Below are positions 12,001 to 22,800 of a stretch of 35,507 bases of DNA, piece by piece. Under the pieces are notes generated by a model. That model was not told the origin of the DNA. It searched no databases and saw only the letters and a list, made by a program, of their open reading frames with translations. Origin of the DNA: Heterotrichella gracilis (Eukaryota; Sar; Xanthophyceae; Tribonematales; Xanthonemataceae). How positions within the stretch are numbered: position 1 is the first letter of the stretch; each line of letters begins with the position of its first letter. Both the position numbers and the translations under genes were made by a program. The DNA is taken from contig JAULBX010027617.1 of the NCBI GenBank assembly GCA_032358255.1, forward strand, positions 1 to 35,507. Reading direction: 5' to 3'.

Positions 12001-15000
12001 TCGCCACCCATGACCCCTTCCCCTTGCAGGTTGGTGAGCGCGGCGGGGACACGCTGCTGTCCGCCTGGCCGCGCGGCGCCCCCTCCCCCGATGCCACCTT
12101 CGCCCTGGTTCTGGCACACCTGCAGGCGGAGGGCCTGTCCCCAGCGCAGCGCACGCGCCTGGCGGGGGCTGCCTTCATCCCAGTGGCCAACGCCACCCGC
12201 CTTGTGCCGCCCGCCAGCCTGTACGCGAGGCTGCGGGAGGACCTGGCGCCGCTTGCGTTTGAGGTGCGGTGCTGGCTGGGCGGGAGGCTGAATGGGCCTG
12301 CTGTTAAGCTTTGCAGATGCTGTTTAGCAGGGGCGGGGATGTCCATAATGGATACCACAGTCCATGCACATGCCAAGCTCAGCAGGATGATAGCGGTGCA
12401 CTTTTTACTATTTTGTATGTGTAGAAATTAATCAATATGATTATATATATGTAAAGAAAGGGTAATTATATGATATTTCATTACAGTTTTAGTATTAGCT
12501 CAGCATGATTTCCGTGTACAGGACTCTTGCTGACGTCCGGCCTCCTCCCACCCCCCACAGGTGCCCATCGCCTTCACCCCGCACATGGCCATCCTCCAGG
12601 AGCTGGGCATGCGCCCCTCGCCGCGCGCCCAGGACCTGCTGCGCATGCTCACCCACCTGGCCACCGCCCGCGCCAGGCGCCCCCTCAACGTCAACGAGCT
12701 GCGCGCCGCGCTGGCCCTGCTGCGCATGCTGAGCAGCGACTCGCAGCTGGCGGCTGATCCCGAGCTGGTCAGGGCCAGGGATGCGGGCGTGGTGCTGGTG
12801 CCGTCCATGACGGGGGTGGTGGTGCCGGCGAGGGAGTGCGCGCATGCGCTGAGCGCAGACACCGTACTGCTCAACAGGTGGGCAAGGGCATGGCAGGGGT
12901 GCTGGTGTGCACTCGGCCAAGGATAATATGAGGACCTATTAATATCGTATTGCCCTTGACGTGGCATAAACATGGGATCTGTCGCATTGTGGAAATTTGC
13001 CTTAAAATGTTTGAACCCTTTCAGGGGGTTGCACAGGAGCGAAATATGGTTTTTTGTTTGTTGACGGCTTGGTGGGGGTGGCATTTGCAGGGTTGATCCG
13101 GCAAAGGTCAAGCTGGCCCACCCCAAGCTTTCCGCGCAAATCTGCAAATTCTTTAACATCCCTCCCCTGGAGGACGTCGTCCACGAGGTCCTGGATCCCA
13201 CGCAGCCCCTGGAACCCTTGGACCAAATCCAGGGCCTCAGCGCCCAGCAGCTATCCCAGCAGATCCTCAGCAGCCCCGAGCTGGCCCACGCTGTGCACGC
13301 CGTGGTCCAGCAGTACAGCAAGAGCATCGCGGTGCTCCAGGGGATCGGCGTGCGCCACGTGGCCCAGGCGCTGGCGGAGGCCGGCCAGAAGCTTCAGCTG
13401 GTGAGGCGCTGCTTCACGCGGGTGGTGACGCGCAAGGGCGGGGCGGACGTCACGCGCGCAGACACCGCCTTCCAGGTGTACGAGTTCATGTGCAGCGATA
13501 CAGGCAGGCTGTACATTGCGGATCCGCCGCCAGGGGTCCCGCTGGCCTCGCTGCTGGCGCGGGCAGTCAGCCGCCTGCTGCGCTCGCCGGTGGTCCTCCC
13601 CTTGGATTCGCTGCTGTTCTGCCCCTTCCAGCAGCTGTCGCTGCTGCAGGTATGCGGCTGCGCCCTTGCAATGCATGCCCAACTTGCGGGCGCCACGGGG
13701 ATCTGCATGCTTGGCGCTGTGTGTCAAGTTCATGCCGCTATGTGCCAAGTCTATGTTGCTGTGTGCCAAGTTCATGCAACATTGCCATCTGTCCAGCTGC
13801 TCCCTTCACAGGGCTGTTTCATTACCTTTCAGCAATTCTCACTCTGGCTGCCTTTCCCCACAGGCCACCCTGGGCTATGTGACCGCGGCGTCCGATGCCA
13901 CTGGCAGTGCCGCTGAGCTGGCACGTGCTGAGGCCGCTGGGGACCTGGGGCAGGAGCTGCTGCCCGCGGACGCTTCGCTGGTGCAGCTGAGGCCACTCAG
14001 ACCGTATGCAGCCGGTAGGTGCCTGCACATGAGGTTACTGCACAATCACCCCAATTGAGTGATGAACCTGTGCTGGTGCCCCCAGGTGCCGTGGCGCCAG
14101 CGACAGTGACAATCGGGGTTGAGCTGGGGAAACGCCTGCAAGCCCCATGAGCATCAACCCACTGCACCTTCACTGTACACAACCTCTGCTGGCGGCACAT
14201 CTAGGTCACCTGTGAAAACCGTTTCACCTTAACCTATGCAGGCGAGATCTGCGCCTACCGCGCCCACCTCACGCCAACAGAGGCCGCAGCACGCGCAGCC
14301 CAGGTCCGTGCCTTGCCCGCCAACGCGCCCGCCCAGCCGCCGCTGTGCTATGGGCGTGTGGTGCACGATGTGGCGCCGCCGCCTGGCGCCGCCCTGTACC
14401 GCGTCACCCTTGAGGTGGCCCCTGGGGAGATGCGGGATGTGCTGTCCACTGAGCTGTACTGCTTCAGGAGCGGGGGGGATGGCGATGGAGGCCAGGAGGA
14501 GGGTGTAGCACATATGGAGGATGCACAAGGTAGGGTAATGTTTACAGGGGGGGCATGATGAGATGCATGTGGTAGACGATGAGAGCAGCATGCACGGTCA
14601 CACCTGATGCATATGACTATCATGGTTTGGATTTTTGTTAGGGTGACTAATTCTTCTACATGTCAGGTTTACCAACACCCGTAAAATGACCCTTACTTTC
14701 TCACCATTAGGTAGCCTGTTGTTTTTTGCTTGACCGAGGTTTTGAATCCATGCGTGGTGGACATGCAGGCGGACTACCAGCTGCCAACCCATTCCTCATC
14801 CCAGAGTCTGCCAGCACTAGTTCAGCGGCTGCATCACCCGCTGATGGTACCGGCAGTTCCTCACTGACCTCCCCAGCGCTTCGAAGCGCGCCAGCAGTGG
14901 AGGCCCAGGAGGTGGTGGGCGCTGTGCGGGAGATGCTGGCGGCTGCAGGCCTGCCGCTGGATTTGGATCGCAGCAAGCTTCTGGAGACCACTTTGAAGCT

Positions 15001-15481
15001 ACAGCAGGACTACGATAGTGCGCGGCTGGAGCTGGAAGAGCTCAAGCGGGTGAGAGCGCGTGCTGCTGCGCATGCGTGTCCCATTGCCGATCACATATGT
15101 ATCTGGGCAAACGCCAGCCAAAATGCACGTTTTATGACTCTTTTGAGAAAAGGAAAAAGTTTACAGTTATGTAATCCATAGAAAACGACATAAATAAAAG
15201 GAGAAATCAAATATAAAACCCACCCGCATCCTGCACTCCAGATGCCTGCACCTAACCTTGGTATTTTATTTCGTTTCCAGGAGGCCAAGGCTGCAGAGGA
15301 TGAGGCGGAGGGTGTGCGGGGGTCGCTGCAGTGCCGCATTTGCCTGGCAAGGGAGGTGGACAGCGCCATGACGGGGTGTGGCCACATGATATGCTCCTCG
15401 TGTGCCGCAAGCGTGCGCAGCAGGAACTCCAAATGCCCGTTCTGCCGCAAGACGTCCACTATCATGCGCCTGTACCGATGA
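1..15481 (+). CDS. Sacsin-like giant protein with C-terminal RING finger (3' part, 31 exons)
   Basis: Exons: 1-12, 228-410, 698-901, 1171-1480, 1765-2063, 2359-2549, 2819-2972, 3216-3449, 3632-3869, 4251-4388, 4742-4983, 5276-5492, 5733-6220, 6500-6709, 6999-7228, 7486-7726, 7936-8451, 8729-8975, 9151-9452, 9694-9924, 10180-10405, 10612-10739, 11122-11373, 11620-11814, 12030-12263, 12561-12877, 13091-13649, 13864-14014, 14242-14529, 14769-15049, 15281-15481. They join in phase to 2,572 codons plus TGA. The protein matches land-plant sacsin homologues (about 4,700 residues, ending in a C3HC4 RING), so about 2,100 residues lie upstream. Sacsin repeat regions combine an HSP90-like ATPase fold with long linkers. 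Visible hallmarks are FWRTIATTCWCPVL, DWHLAWSVLPILHDS, AFIPVANATRLVPP and two QLYDP segments (exons 4 and 22), showing internal repetition. Probable role: cytosolic co-chaperone and putative ubiquitin ligase (family inference). The first exon (12 nt) is the least certain. Confidence 0.92.
2590..2636 (+). repeat. Direct repeat in sacsin intron 6
   Basis: A 16-bp unit, TTATCAGTTAGYAAGT, occurs at 2590-2605 and again at 2621-2636 with one difference. The spacer between them is AT-rich and itself partly palindromic. The repeat lies just after the donor of exon 6. Confidence 0.8.
3921..3962. repeat. 42-bp near-perfect palindrome in sacsin intron 9
   Basis: Two 21-bp arms meet without a spacer at a central CACGTG. 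The left arm starts AGGAGGACTTT and the right arm ends AAAGTCCTCCT. Only one arm position (the twelfth, A against T) fails to pair. It could extrude as a cruciform or fold as a hairpin in the pre-mRNA. The central CACGTG would also be a G-box if bound by a bHLH or bZIP factor, but its position deep in a gene body makes that unlikely to matter. Confidence 0.9.
3930..4244 (-). other. Antisense open frame inside sacsin intron 9
   Basis: A 104-codon minus-strand frame begins at 4244 and its stop lies within the palindrome at 3921-3962. Its composition is more protein-like than the other intronic frames: mixed charge, several Cys and His, and segments such as ENFFKDKNMTWLGHNPLKL. I recognise no family and see no promoter. 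It could be a relic of an inserted element or simply chance. Confidence 0.2.
4681..4702 (+). repeat. T-rich direct repeat upstream of exon 11
   Basis: Two copies of TTATTTTGAT are followed by a run of T about 40 bp before the exon 11 acceptor. It may simply serve as the pyrimidine-rich tract of intron 10, the 353-bp intron at 4389-4741, in which I see nothing else. Confidence 0.6.
4997..5030. repeat. Perfect 16-bp foldback in sacsin intron 11
   Basis: The arms CATGGGCAGTAGATGG (4997-5012) and CCATCTACTGCCCATG (5015-5030) are exact reverse complements separated by only CT. The element begins 13 bp after the exon 11 donor, so in the pre-mRNA it would form a strong hairpin close to the 5' splice site. 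Confidence 0.95.
5103..5119 (+). repeat. Interstitial telomere-type repeat, TTTAGGG orientation
   Basis: Two TTTAGGG units plus a partial one lie in sacsin intron 11. TTTAGGG is the common telomere unit of plants and many green algae. Single or degenerate copies also occur at 8702-8712, 11582-11590, 15811-15832, 28951-28960, 29731-29739 and 33774-33780, all in introns or spacers. Confidence 0.85.
10911..11150 (+). repeat. Three degenerate copies of the exon 23 acceptor region
   Basis: The motif ACCCTGCAG followed by (G/A)TCTTGC-like sequence and CCTG occurs three times, near 10929, 11038 and 11114. Each copy is preceded by a (T)GTTCATT- or ATTCATT-like tract. Only the third acceptor, at 11121, gives a long open frame that fits the family. 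Splicing at the first copy runs into a stop codon about 30 codons on, so the first two appear to be decoys made by local duplication. Confidence 0.7.
13717..13779 (+). repeat. 21-bp tandem repeat, three copies, in sacsin intron 27
   Basis: Three contiguous units (13717-13737, 13738-13758, 13759-13779) share the form CTRTGTGYCAAGTYYATG followed by three variable bases. Because 21 is a multiple of three, the array stays open in one frame, which creates a misleading repetitive reading frame in the intron. Confidence 0.85.
15332..15445 (+). other. C3HC4 RING finger at the sacsin-like C terminus
   Basis: The last exon encodes CRIC, then C-G-H, then C-S-S-C, then CPFC. The spacing is C-x2-C-x11-C-x-H-x2-C-x2-C-x10-C-x2-C, with all eight zinc ligands present (Cys2524, Cys2527, Cys2539, His2541, Cys2544, Cys2547, Cys2558 and Cys2561 of the fragment). 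It ends nine residues before the stop, as in plant sacsin-RING proteins, and follows a short helical linker rich in Glu, Ala and Lys. RING fingers of this type usually recruit E2 ubiquitin-conjugating enzymes. Human sacsin instead ends in J and HEPN domains, so this ending marks the plant and algal form. Confidence 0.95.
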
Positions 15482-16894
15482 TGCGGACTGATACTGACTT
15501 ATGGGGTGGGAGTGACGTGCGAATGAAGGCTGCCTGCTCTGGAAGTGCTTGTTTATGGGCTATGGCTCAGAAATTATTTCATTATTTTGTTCTTGATCAA
15601 GTGTTTTGGGTGTTTGCGAAACTGACGTTTTAGTGGCCAACGTTTGTATCAGAAGACCTGCCCTGGCTGTGCAGTGTTGTGCCATAGTGTTTTAAGAAAT
15701 ACTGTACTTGTTCCTAGCAGACTGTACAGGATAGTTATGTGCTGCGTACAACTCTGAAACGATTCACTTGACAAAACTCAATATTGAACCAAAAACCGTT
15801 GGCAGCTGGATTAGGGTTTATAAATAGGGTTTGGTATTATCGTTTTACCTGTACAGTATACCCCTTGACCTAAAAGTCAACGATGGGTCAAACGATGTCC
15901 TTCACTTGTGTGCCAACTTAAGAGCTGGAGTCCATTCACTCGCTCTGTTACGAATGGTCGGAAGTGAAACCCTTTGGCCTTGCAAATTACTTCTCGACGT
16001 GGAGCGCAGAAGGAGCTGTACTCTACCTTGGGACCCATTGTCAGCTGCAGTCCCGCGAAAACCAGCCTAAAGCATAAAGTACGTATTGTACCGAGTGCAT
16101 TCTGGGAAGGCACAGCATCCAGTGCATATGACTCAACTTGAAGTGACTCGTGACAGTTAAGAACGTGTGTGCCTGGTGTTCTCTGTTCGCACCATGGCCA
16201 CCTCCTAGTATGAAGGCACAAGCCTTTGGGCCCAACACTTAGGCACGGTCAAGCAGTACTGTAGAAGGGTTCGGGTTCCGTTAGCTGATGCAAGGATGGT
16301 TATCAGTTTCCCGGTTATGGTTTGTGCTACAACTCTTCGCAGTGTGTTTTCTTGCCACGTTTGTAAGCCCCTGTGGTTACGAGACAGTTTGTTGCCAGTC
16401 TTGAGGGTGCATGCACCACTGTGTTGGACACAAGCTCGGTACTACCGTGGACTTCAGGAGCCCAGAGGTGGGCTATGACAACTGGTTAATGGCTGTTGAC
16501 ACTTCTGTGGCGTGCACCCTCTTGTAGCACTAGGCTTTGAAGGGACGGGATCCTTTGGACTAGTCAGTTGCCACCGTCCCTTGCCAAGCCTGTGCCAAGT
16601 TCCACACGTAACAAACCCAAAGGGAACCAGTAATAACGAGGTAACTCTCTAGGTCCTGTGCATGTGCTGACCCTTGTGCCTTCCTCTGCAGAAGGTGTGG
16701 AACACTTCTCTCTACGCACCATGCCTTGGATTTCACTCTACAAGCTCCTGCTTTTTGCTGCAAACTTGGAGCAAAGGTCTACAGGTACAGCCCCTTTCAA
16801 GGCTCCTGGGGCAGTGTGTATGCAATACTTCCTGTGCGCCCTGTAAGTCTTACGAGACACCACCACAACCACTGCAGGTTGAAAGCGACCCAGT
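15482..16894. other. Spacer between sacsin-like and kinesin genes
   Basis: About 1.4 kb without a recognisable gene. It must hold the 3' end of the sacsin-like transcript and the promoter of the kinesin gene. I see no TGTAA polyadenylation motif in the first several hundred bases and no TATA box near the kinesin start. A pair of telomere-like motifs separated by TATAAA lies at 15811-15832. The open frames here are short and unlike known proteins. A CAG acceptor at 16876-16878, shortly before the kinesin ATG, could end a 5'-UTR intron. Confidence 0.6.
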
Positions 16895-19800
16895 ATGTTC
16901 AGTAGAGAGGCACGCACTTTTCGTCGGAAGGAAGAGCTAAAGAGAACAGCTTTGTCATCAATCAGCAACGTGCCAGTTCCTGCAAGTGACGCCAAACACA
17001 TCAAGCCCACAAAGGCACCTGGTTTTCGGAGTCACATCCCCACCCCAGCAGTTCCCAGCAGCAAGTCTGACAAGGAAAATGGTGTCAGTGGCGTCAGTGA
17101 ACCAGCTGTAAAGCGAAGCCGCATTCCGCCCAGGCCACCAGCAGCAGCTTCAAAGCCGTCCACCACCACCAGTCCTACACAGCAGCCCCTTACACGGCAA
17201 GCCACTCGCAGGCTGTCAACAGTCAGCCAAGACATGCAGACAGAGTATGACCTGCTTCAAGACCGGCTGAACACTCTAGTCAGCACCAGGAACAGGGGAT
17301 CTCTTGCACCACCACCGGCTCCAAAGCCCATCACTGGTCCAAAGCCAAGTACATCAGCCCCAGACAATGCAGCCAGAAGTTCGATTGCGGCCTCCAGCTC
17401 GATCGCTGAGCGGTTGCAAGTGCTCAAGCGGGAGTCTATGCGGGGATCGATCCTGCCTACAAGTAGAGGCCAGTCATCAGCTCAGTCGTTACAGCCCATT
17501 TTTGAAACCGCTGGATCCATTCAGCTGCCGAATTTGGCTGACCTGGCAAGGGAGCTTTTTGATGATGAGGAGTTCAGCTCCCAGTGCGATCATGGCTTGA
17601 ACGCCACACTGCAGCGCACCAAGGATGGCGCCACCAACAACACACGCATCCAGGAGCTGGCAGGCATGGTCAAGGTGCTGCGGCGGTGCCTGAAGGACAT
17701 GATGAGCAAAAACCAGGTGTTTGTGGAGAAGAGCATTCGGTTTGAGCGGGAAGCTGAGCAGCAGGTGAGAGAGGGCGGCCTACTTGTTTGATGTTTATCA
17801 ACACTGCGCCAGTGCTTGCACAGCTGCATTCTCCAGCCAGCTGCACATGGCAATTTGGAAAACCTTGCATGCCCTGCAATATTTCCACTGTGGGTGTGCG
17901 GTGACATTGCACGCGTGATGAGCCTCCATGCATGAATGTGTAGGTGGAATCCGTCAAGCTATCCTCAGAGTCCACCAACAAGCAGCTCGAGGCGGAATTG
18001 GCCAACATCAAGCGCCAGCTGGCAGGGTCTGCCTCCTCACATAAGACAGCCATGGCGTCATGGCAGGGCGAGCTGGACATGCAGAAGTCAGAGGTGCCCA
18101 GCCCAACACACAAAAAAATCATTGCATGCATTTTCAGCAATACAGCCTGCACCCCCACAGCACAACTCAGGGAAGTGATTTTCAGTAAAATGGTCATGGC
18201 ATGACAATGGCGCATAGATGGCATCCAACAGTCATGCAGTGGATATTCGCCCACAAAATGTCACATACAAAATACGCAAATCTTGCTGTAGGTGAGCCGC
18301 CTTGGGCGGGAGCTTGAGCGCGTGGAGGGGGAGCGCGACAGGGCACGCGAGGAATGCAGGAAGTAAGCCAATGCAAGACAAGTTTTTTTGATTTTTGAAT
18401 GGCACTCTGTAATATGTACTGCAAATATGGTGACAGCCTGCAGTCGAATGGATGATGTCACATGTGCAGCACAATCGCACTTGAGATGGTTCCACTTGTC
18501 CTGCCGATTACACCCACATGCATCTAGTGGCAATTGCATGCCATGCACCCCCGTCTTGCACAAGCCTTAACTATGTGCCAACCTCATCCAAACCTCTGCC
18601 CATCAGATACGAGTCCACCAAAGGTCAACTGGAGCGTGAGGTCAAGGCGCTGCGCAAGGAGACCAGCTCGCAGCTGCTGATGCTGGAGATGGACAAGGGG
18701 GAGATAGCACGGGAGCTGCAGGAGAGCAGGGATGCAGCAGATAAGCACCTAGAGAAGCTGGCGGTACGGTCGGAGGCCGTGGCATGTTTGAAAACGGAAA
18801 TTCTAGGTTTGCATCTGGGTCGAGGCTTGTCATGCTTTCATGCTGCATTGGTGGAATGCAGGCGGAGGTCCAGACTCTGCAAGAGCAGCTCAGCACCTCT
18901 GACACAAGGCTGGGCTTAAAAACAGCAGAGGCGCAACAGCTGAGCAAGGTACTGGTGCAGCAAACATGTGCTTGTGACAGAGTATAAATTCAAAGAATGG
19001 ATGTTGTACTGGTTTGAATCCTCTTTTCTGCAACAGAAGACTTTTGACTTTTCCCTATCTGGTGGCACAGGATGTTGAAGGCTTGAAAGCACGGGAGATT
19101 GCCCTAACAACCGAGCTGGAGGAGGTGCGTGTCAGAATTGTCTAATACTGTATTGAGATTGAGCTATGTGTCACATTCAGTGTTGTTCCACTGTTTGGCG
19201 TGTGTTTCTGGAAATTCACCAACAGTACATTGACCCTGTCCTTCTTCTGCAGGCACACGCCACCATCCTTCGTCATAAGCAGACGCATGACGCGGTGGTG
19301 GCTGAGAGCAGCAAGATCCTTGCAGAGTACACCGCTCTGCAGGACAACTGCATGGGGCTGCTAGGCCAGGTGGAGGCGGGTGAGGGCCAGCTGGCAGCCA
19401 CACGGCAGCAGCTTGAGGCCAGCCAAGAGGCGCATGAAGCAGACCGCCAGGCATGGGTGGGGCAGGAGCAGGCACTCAAGGTGGGCACTGTCAAGGCTGT
19501 ATGAGGGGTTTGCACCGATATTTCAAATCAGTACATGCCCTGAGGATGAAGGCACCATGTCTTTGCTGGGTTTTGCATGTGTGGTGCATTGACCTAGATC
19601 GATGATAGCATGACCTGGTGACATGTCCTGTTCTTTGCTCTCTTCTTCATACAGGCCCCCCATGTAAAAACGCTTTGATTAAAATAATAAAGGGCTTTTT
19701 TATTTAGGTATCATTTACATTTTTTCCTAACTTTGTTAGAGTGAGTAAATGACTTCAATGTGTTTCTATTAATTCCACAGGCTGATCTTGCTGGCGCAAT

Positions 19801-22800
19801 TGAGCATGAAGCTGCACTGCAGCATGAGAAGACGCAGCTCAAGGCAGCACTCACAGCAGCGCTGCAGCAGAATGCTGAACTGGAGCAGGGTACATCAGAG
19901 TTGCAGGAGTCGCTCACGTTCACGCGGCAGCAGGTAAGGAGACAGGGCATAAGATTGGGGTAGGGTGGTCAAACCATGCTACGCACAAGCAGCAATCATA
20001 ATGCATGAAATTTAAACATGTCTGCTGTCCTCACCTTTGACAACATGTCGCCGTGTAGCAACTGTGTGCATGGTGCTGCTGCAGCTCGAGGAGGTATCCC
20101 AGCGGGCCAGCAGCCTGGAACAGCAGGCAGCGCAGCAGCAGGCGGAGCTGAATGAGCAGGCAAGTGCCATCCAGGCAGAGAGGCAGGAGCGGTCGGAGTT
20201 GGCAGCACAGGCGGCTGACAAGACAGCACGTCTCAACCAGCTGGAGGGTACGAGCTCAGCCGTGGGGTTATTATGCATTGTGCTGCTGGTTTCTGATACA
20301 TGGCGCTGCTTTCATTGTTACTGTACCTGGGCGTTTTGTGGGCGTGCACTGGTCATTTTTCTAATAGGATGCATGGGGCTGGCTGGTTCCTTCCATCATG
20401 CACTATTATATTTGGCGTATTACACGTGTGTTGTTATTGTATATGTGGTGTGAAATTACAGGTCAGCTTGAGACCCTGCGTGAGGTGATGGGCGATGGTG
20501 ACCAGAAGGAGATGCTGAGCAAGCTTGTGGGCAAGGTTGCGGCACTGGAGACAGCCTTTGGGGCTGCTGAGGCCAAGCGCAGGGAGCTGCACAACCAGCT
20601 GGTGGAGTTGAGGGGAAATGTAAGTAACAAAACCCCCCCCATCACATTTGAATGCACATGGCAGTTGTGGCATTCATCCTCCAGGATTTGGAGTGCATGA
20701 TTTAACAACAACCACATTTGTCGTCCTACTCTTTCATTTTAACAACTCTTACCTATTTTTTGTCTCCTGCTGTGCTCACTAATATGGTCTGGATGCAGAT
20801 CCGTGTGTTCTGCCGTGTGCGCCCCAGCCCCTCCTCCGCCATCACCTGCCTGCCTGATGGCACCAGCATCAAGCTGGGAGTGGATGGCAAGGACCACGCC
20901 TTCAGCTTTGACCGCACGTTTGGTCCCAGCAGCTCGCAAGCACAGGTGTTTGCTGAAGTTTCTGACTTGGTGCAAAGTGCACTAGATGGGTACAAGGTGA
21001 GGCACGGTCAGCCTGGAGCTGTAGGATATCTCAAGTAAGCTGTAGGATATCTCAAGATATTAATTGAATATATTTAAATGCTCTTTCTGTTTCGAACATA
21101 TGGACTCAGGCCTGTCATGGTAGTGTTAAGGGGTGGAGTGGACTGGAGATCAATGCCTTCTTAATGCTGCTGCGCCTGTTCAAAAAGTGCTGCATACTTT
21201 ACTTATAACCTCCTCCCATGGTTGTGCAGGTGTGCCTGTTCAGCTACGGGCAGACAGGCGCAGGCAAAACTCACACCATGCAGGGTACCAAGGGACCCAG
21301 CGGTCAGGGAATCATCCCACGTGCAGTAGCAAAGGTGAGCTAGCCCAATCCTTCTGGTGGTCAATTAGGCATAGCTGTAACATGCATTCCATATTTCACA
21401 AACTCCCTCTCCATCACCCAGCCAACCAAATAATTTGTGAAATGATTGAATAAATGATGACGTTCAAAATCACGTTGGCAATTCTTTATTTTTCCTACAT
21501 GGTACCCTGCTGATATGCCTGCCCCACCGCAGATCCTGGAGGCTGTGCACCGCCTGTCTGAACAGGGCTGGGAGTACACCCTTGAGGCCTCATTCATTGA
21601 GGTGTACAACGAGACGCTGCGAGACCTGCTGGCAGAGGGGGCAGGCAAGGGGACCAGCGGCAAGCTACCGGATACAAACGCCATAAAGCATACAGCAGAA
21701 GGTAGGCTGAGATGCCCACATGTGGTTCCCTGTCTATCTACTTCTATAGCAGCTGATACCAAGTTTGCATACCACAAGCCTATTATTTTGCTCATTAATA
21801 TTTGGACACGTGAATACCCATTGGTCTGGATGTACACCTGCAGGCACATTGGTTGGTGGCGCCACACGGGTTGTCATCGACTGCACTGAGACAGCAGATG
21901 CGCTGGTGCGGCGGGCGGCGGCGGCGCGCGCGGTGGAGTCCACTGCAATGAACGCTGTGTCCTCACGCAGCCACTCTGTGTTCATGATGTACGTGACGGG
22001 GCGACATGAGGCAAGCGGCACAAAGCTGCATGGGGCGCTGAACCTGGTGGATCTTGCGGGCAGGTGAGACATGGGGTGTAGACAGGCTATGCTACTCCAG
22101 GTGGACCACAGGAATGGGGATAGTGCTTTTCGCCTGCAGTTTATGTGCTTAGGTTGGGCATAAGGGATGCTGCCTGGTGATACATGCACATGACAGGTTT
22201 GCAGCACGCCAGGTCATGAACATTATGATAGTGCAGCGGCAATCGATATACCAGACTTTGCTCTCCTTCGTCTCCTCCTCGGCCATTGCCCTGACAATAC
22301 ATTATTTTTGTGTGCCGTGCAGTGAGCGCTTGGGCCGGTCCCTTGCCGAGGGACAGCGCCAGAAGGAGGCGTGCTCAATCAACAAGAGCCTGAGCGCACT
22401 GGGGGATGTGTTTGCTGGGCTGGCAGCCAAGAGCGCACACATACCCTACAGGAACTCCAAGCTCACGCACCTCCTGCAGGTAGGCACTGGCCATGCCAGT
22501 GCCAGCCGTGCAGCGTTTCCACCACGATGTACAGACCTGGATATATTCGCGGCAGCCACTGTGGGGGCACTGCTTCATGCACTGATGTGTTTTTGTTTCA
22601 AGCGCCTGATCCATGTGTCCGTTTTTGCAGCCGTGCCTGGGCGGGGATGGCAAGACCCTGATGTTTGTAAACGTCAACCCTGAGGCGCAGTCCGCGGGTG
22701 AGACGCTGTGCTCCCTGCGCTTTGCCGCTAAGGTGAACGCATGTGAGACCGCAGCCAGGGGAGGGGCAAAGCGGAACCTGGTGACACTGGAGGCGGCAAA

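Noticed and set aside
12421-12484. AT-rich block in sacsin intron 25 as an origin or scaffold site
   Set aside because: Nothing but base composition supports it, and AT-rich intron interiors are common here.
16268-16280. GGTTCGGGTTCC, resembling a tRNA B box
   Set aside because: The invariant A after GTTCG is missing and no A box or cloverleaf can be drawn upstream.
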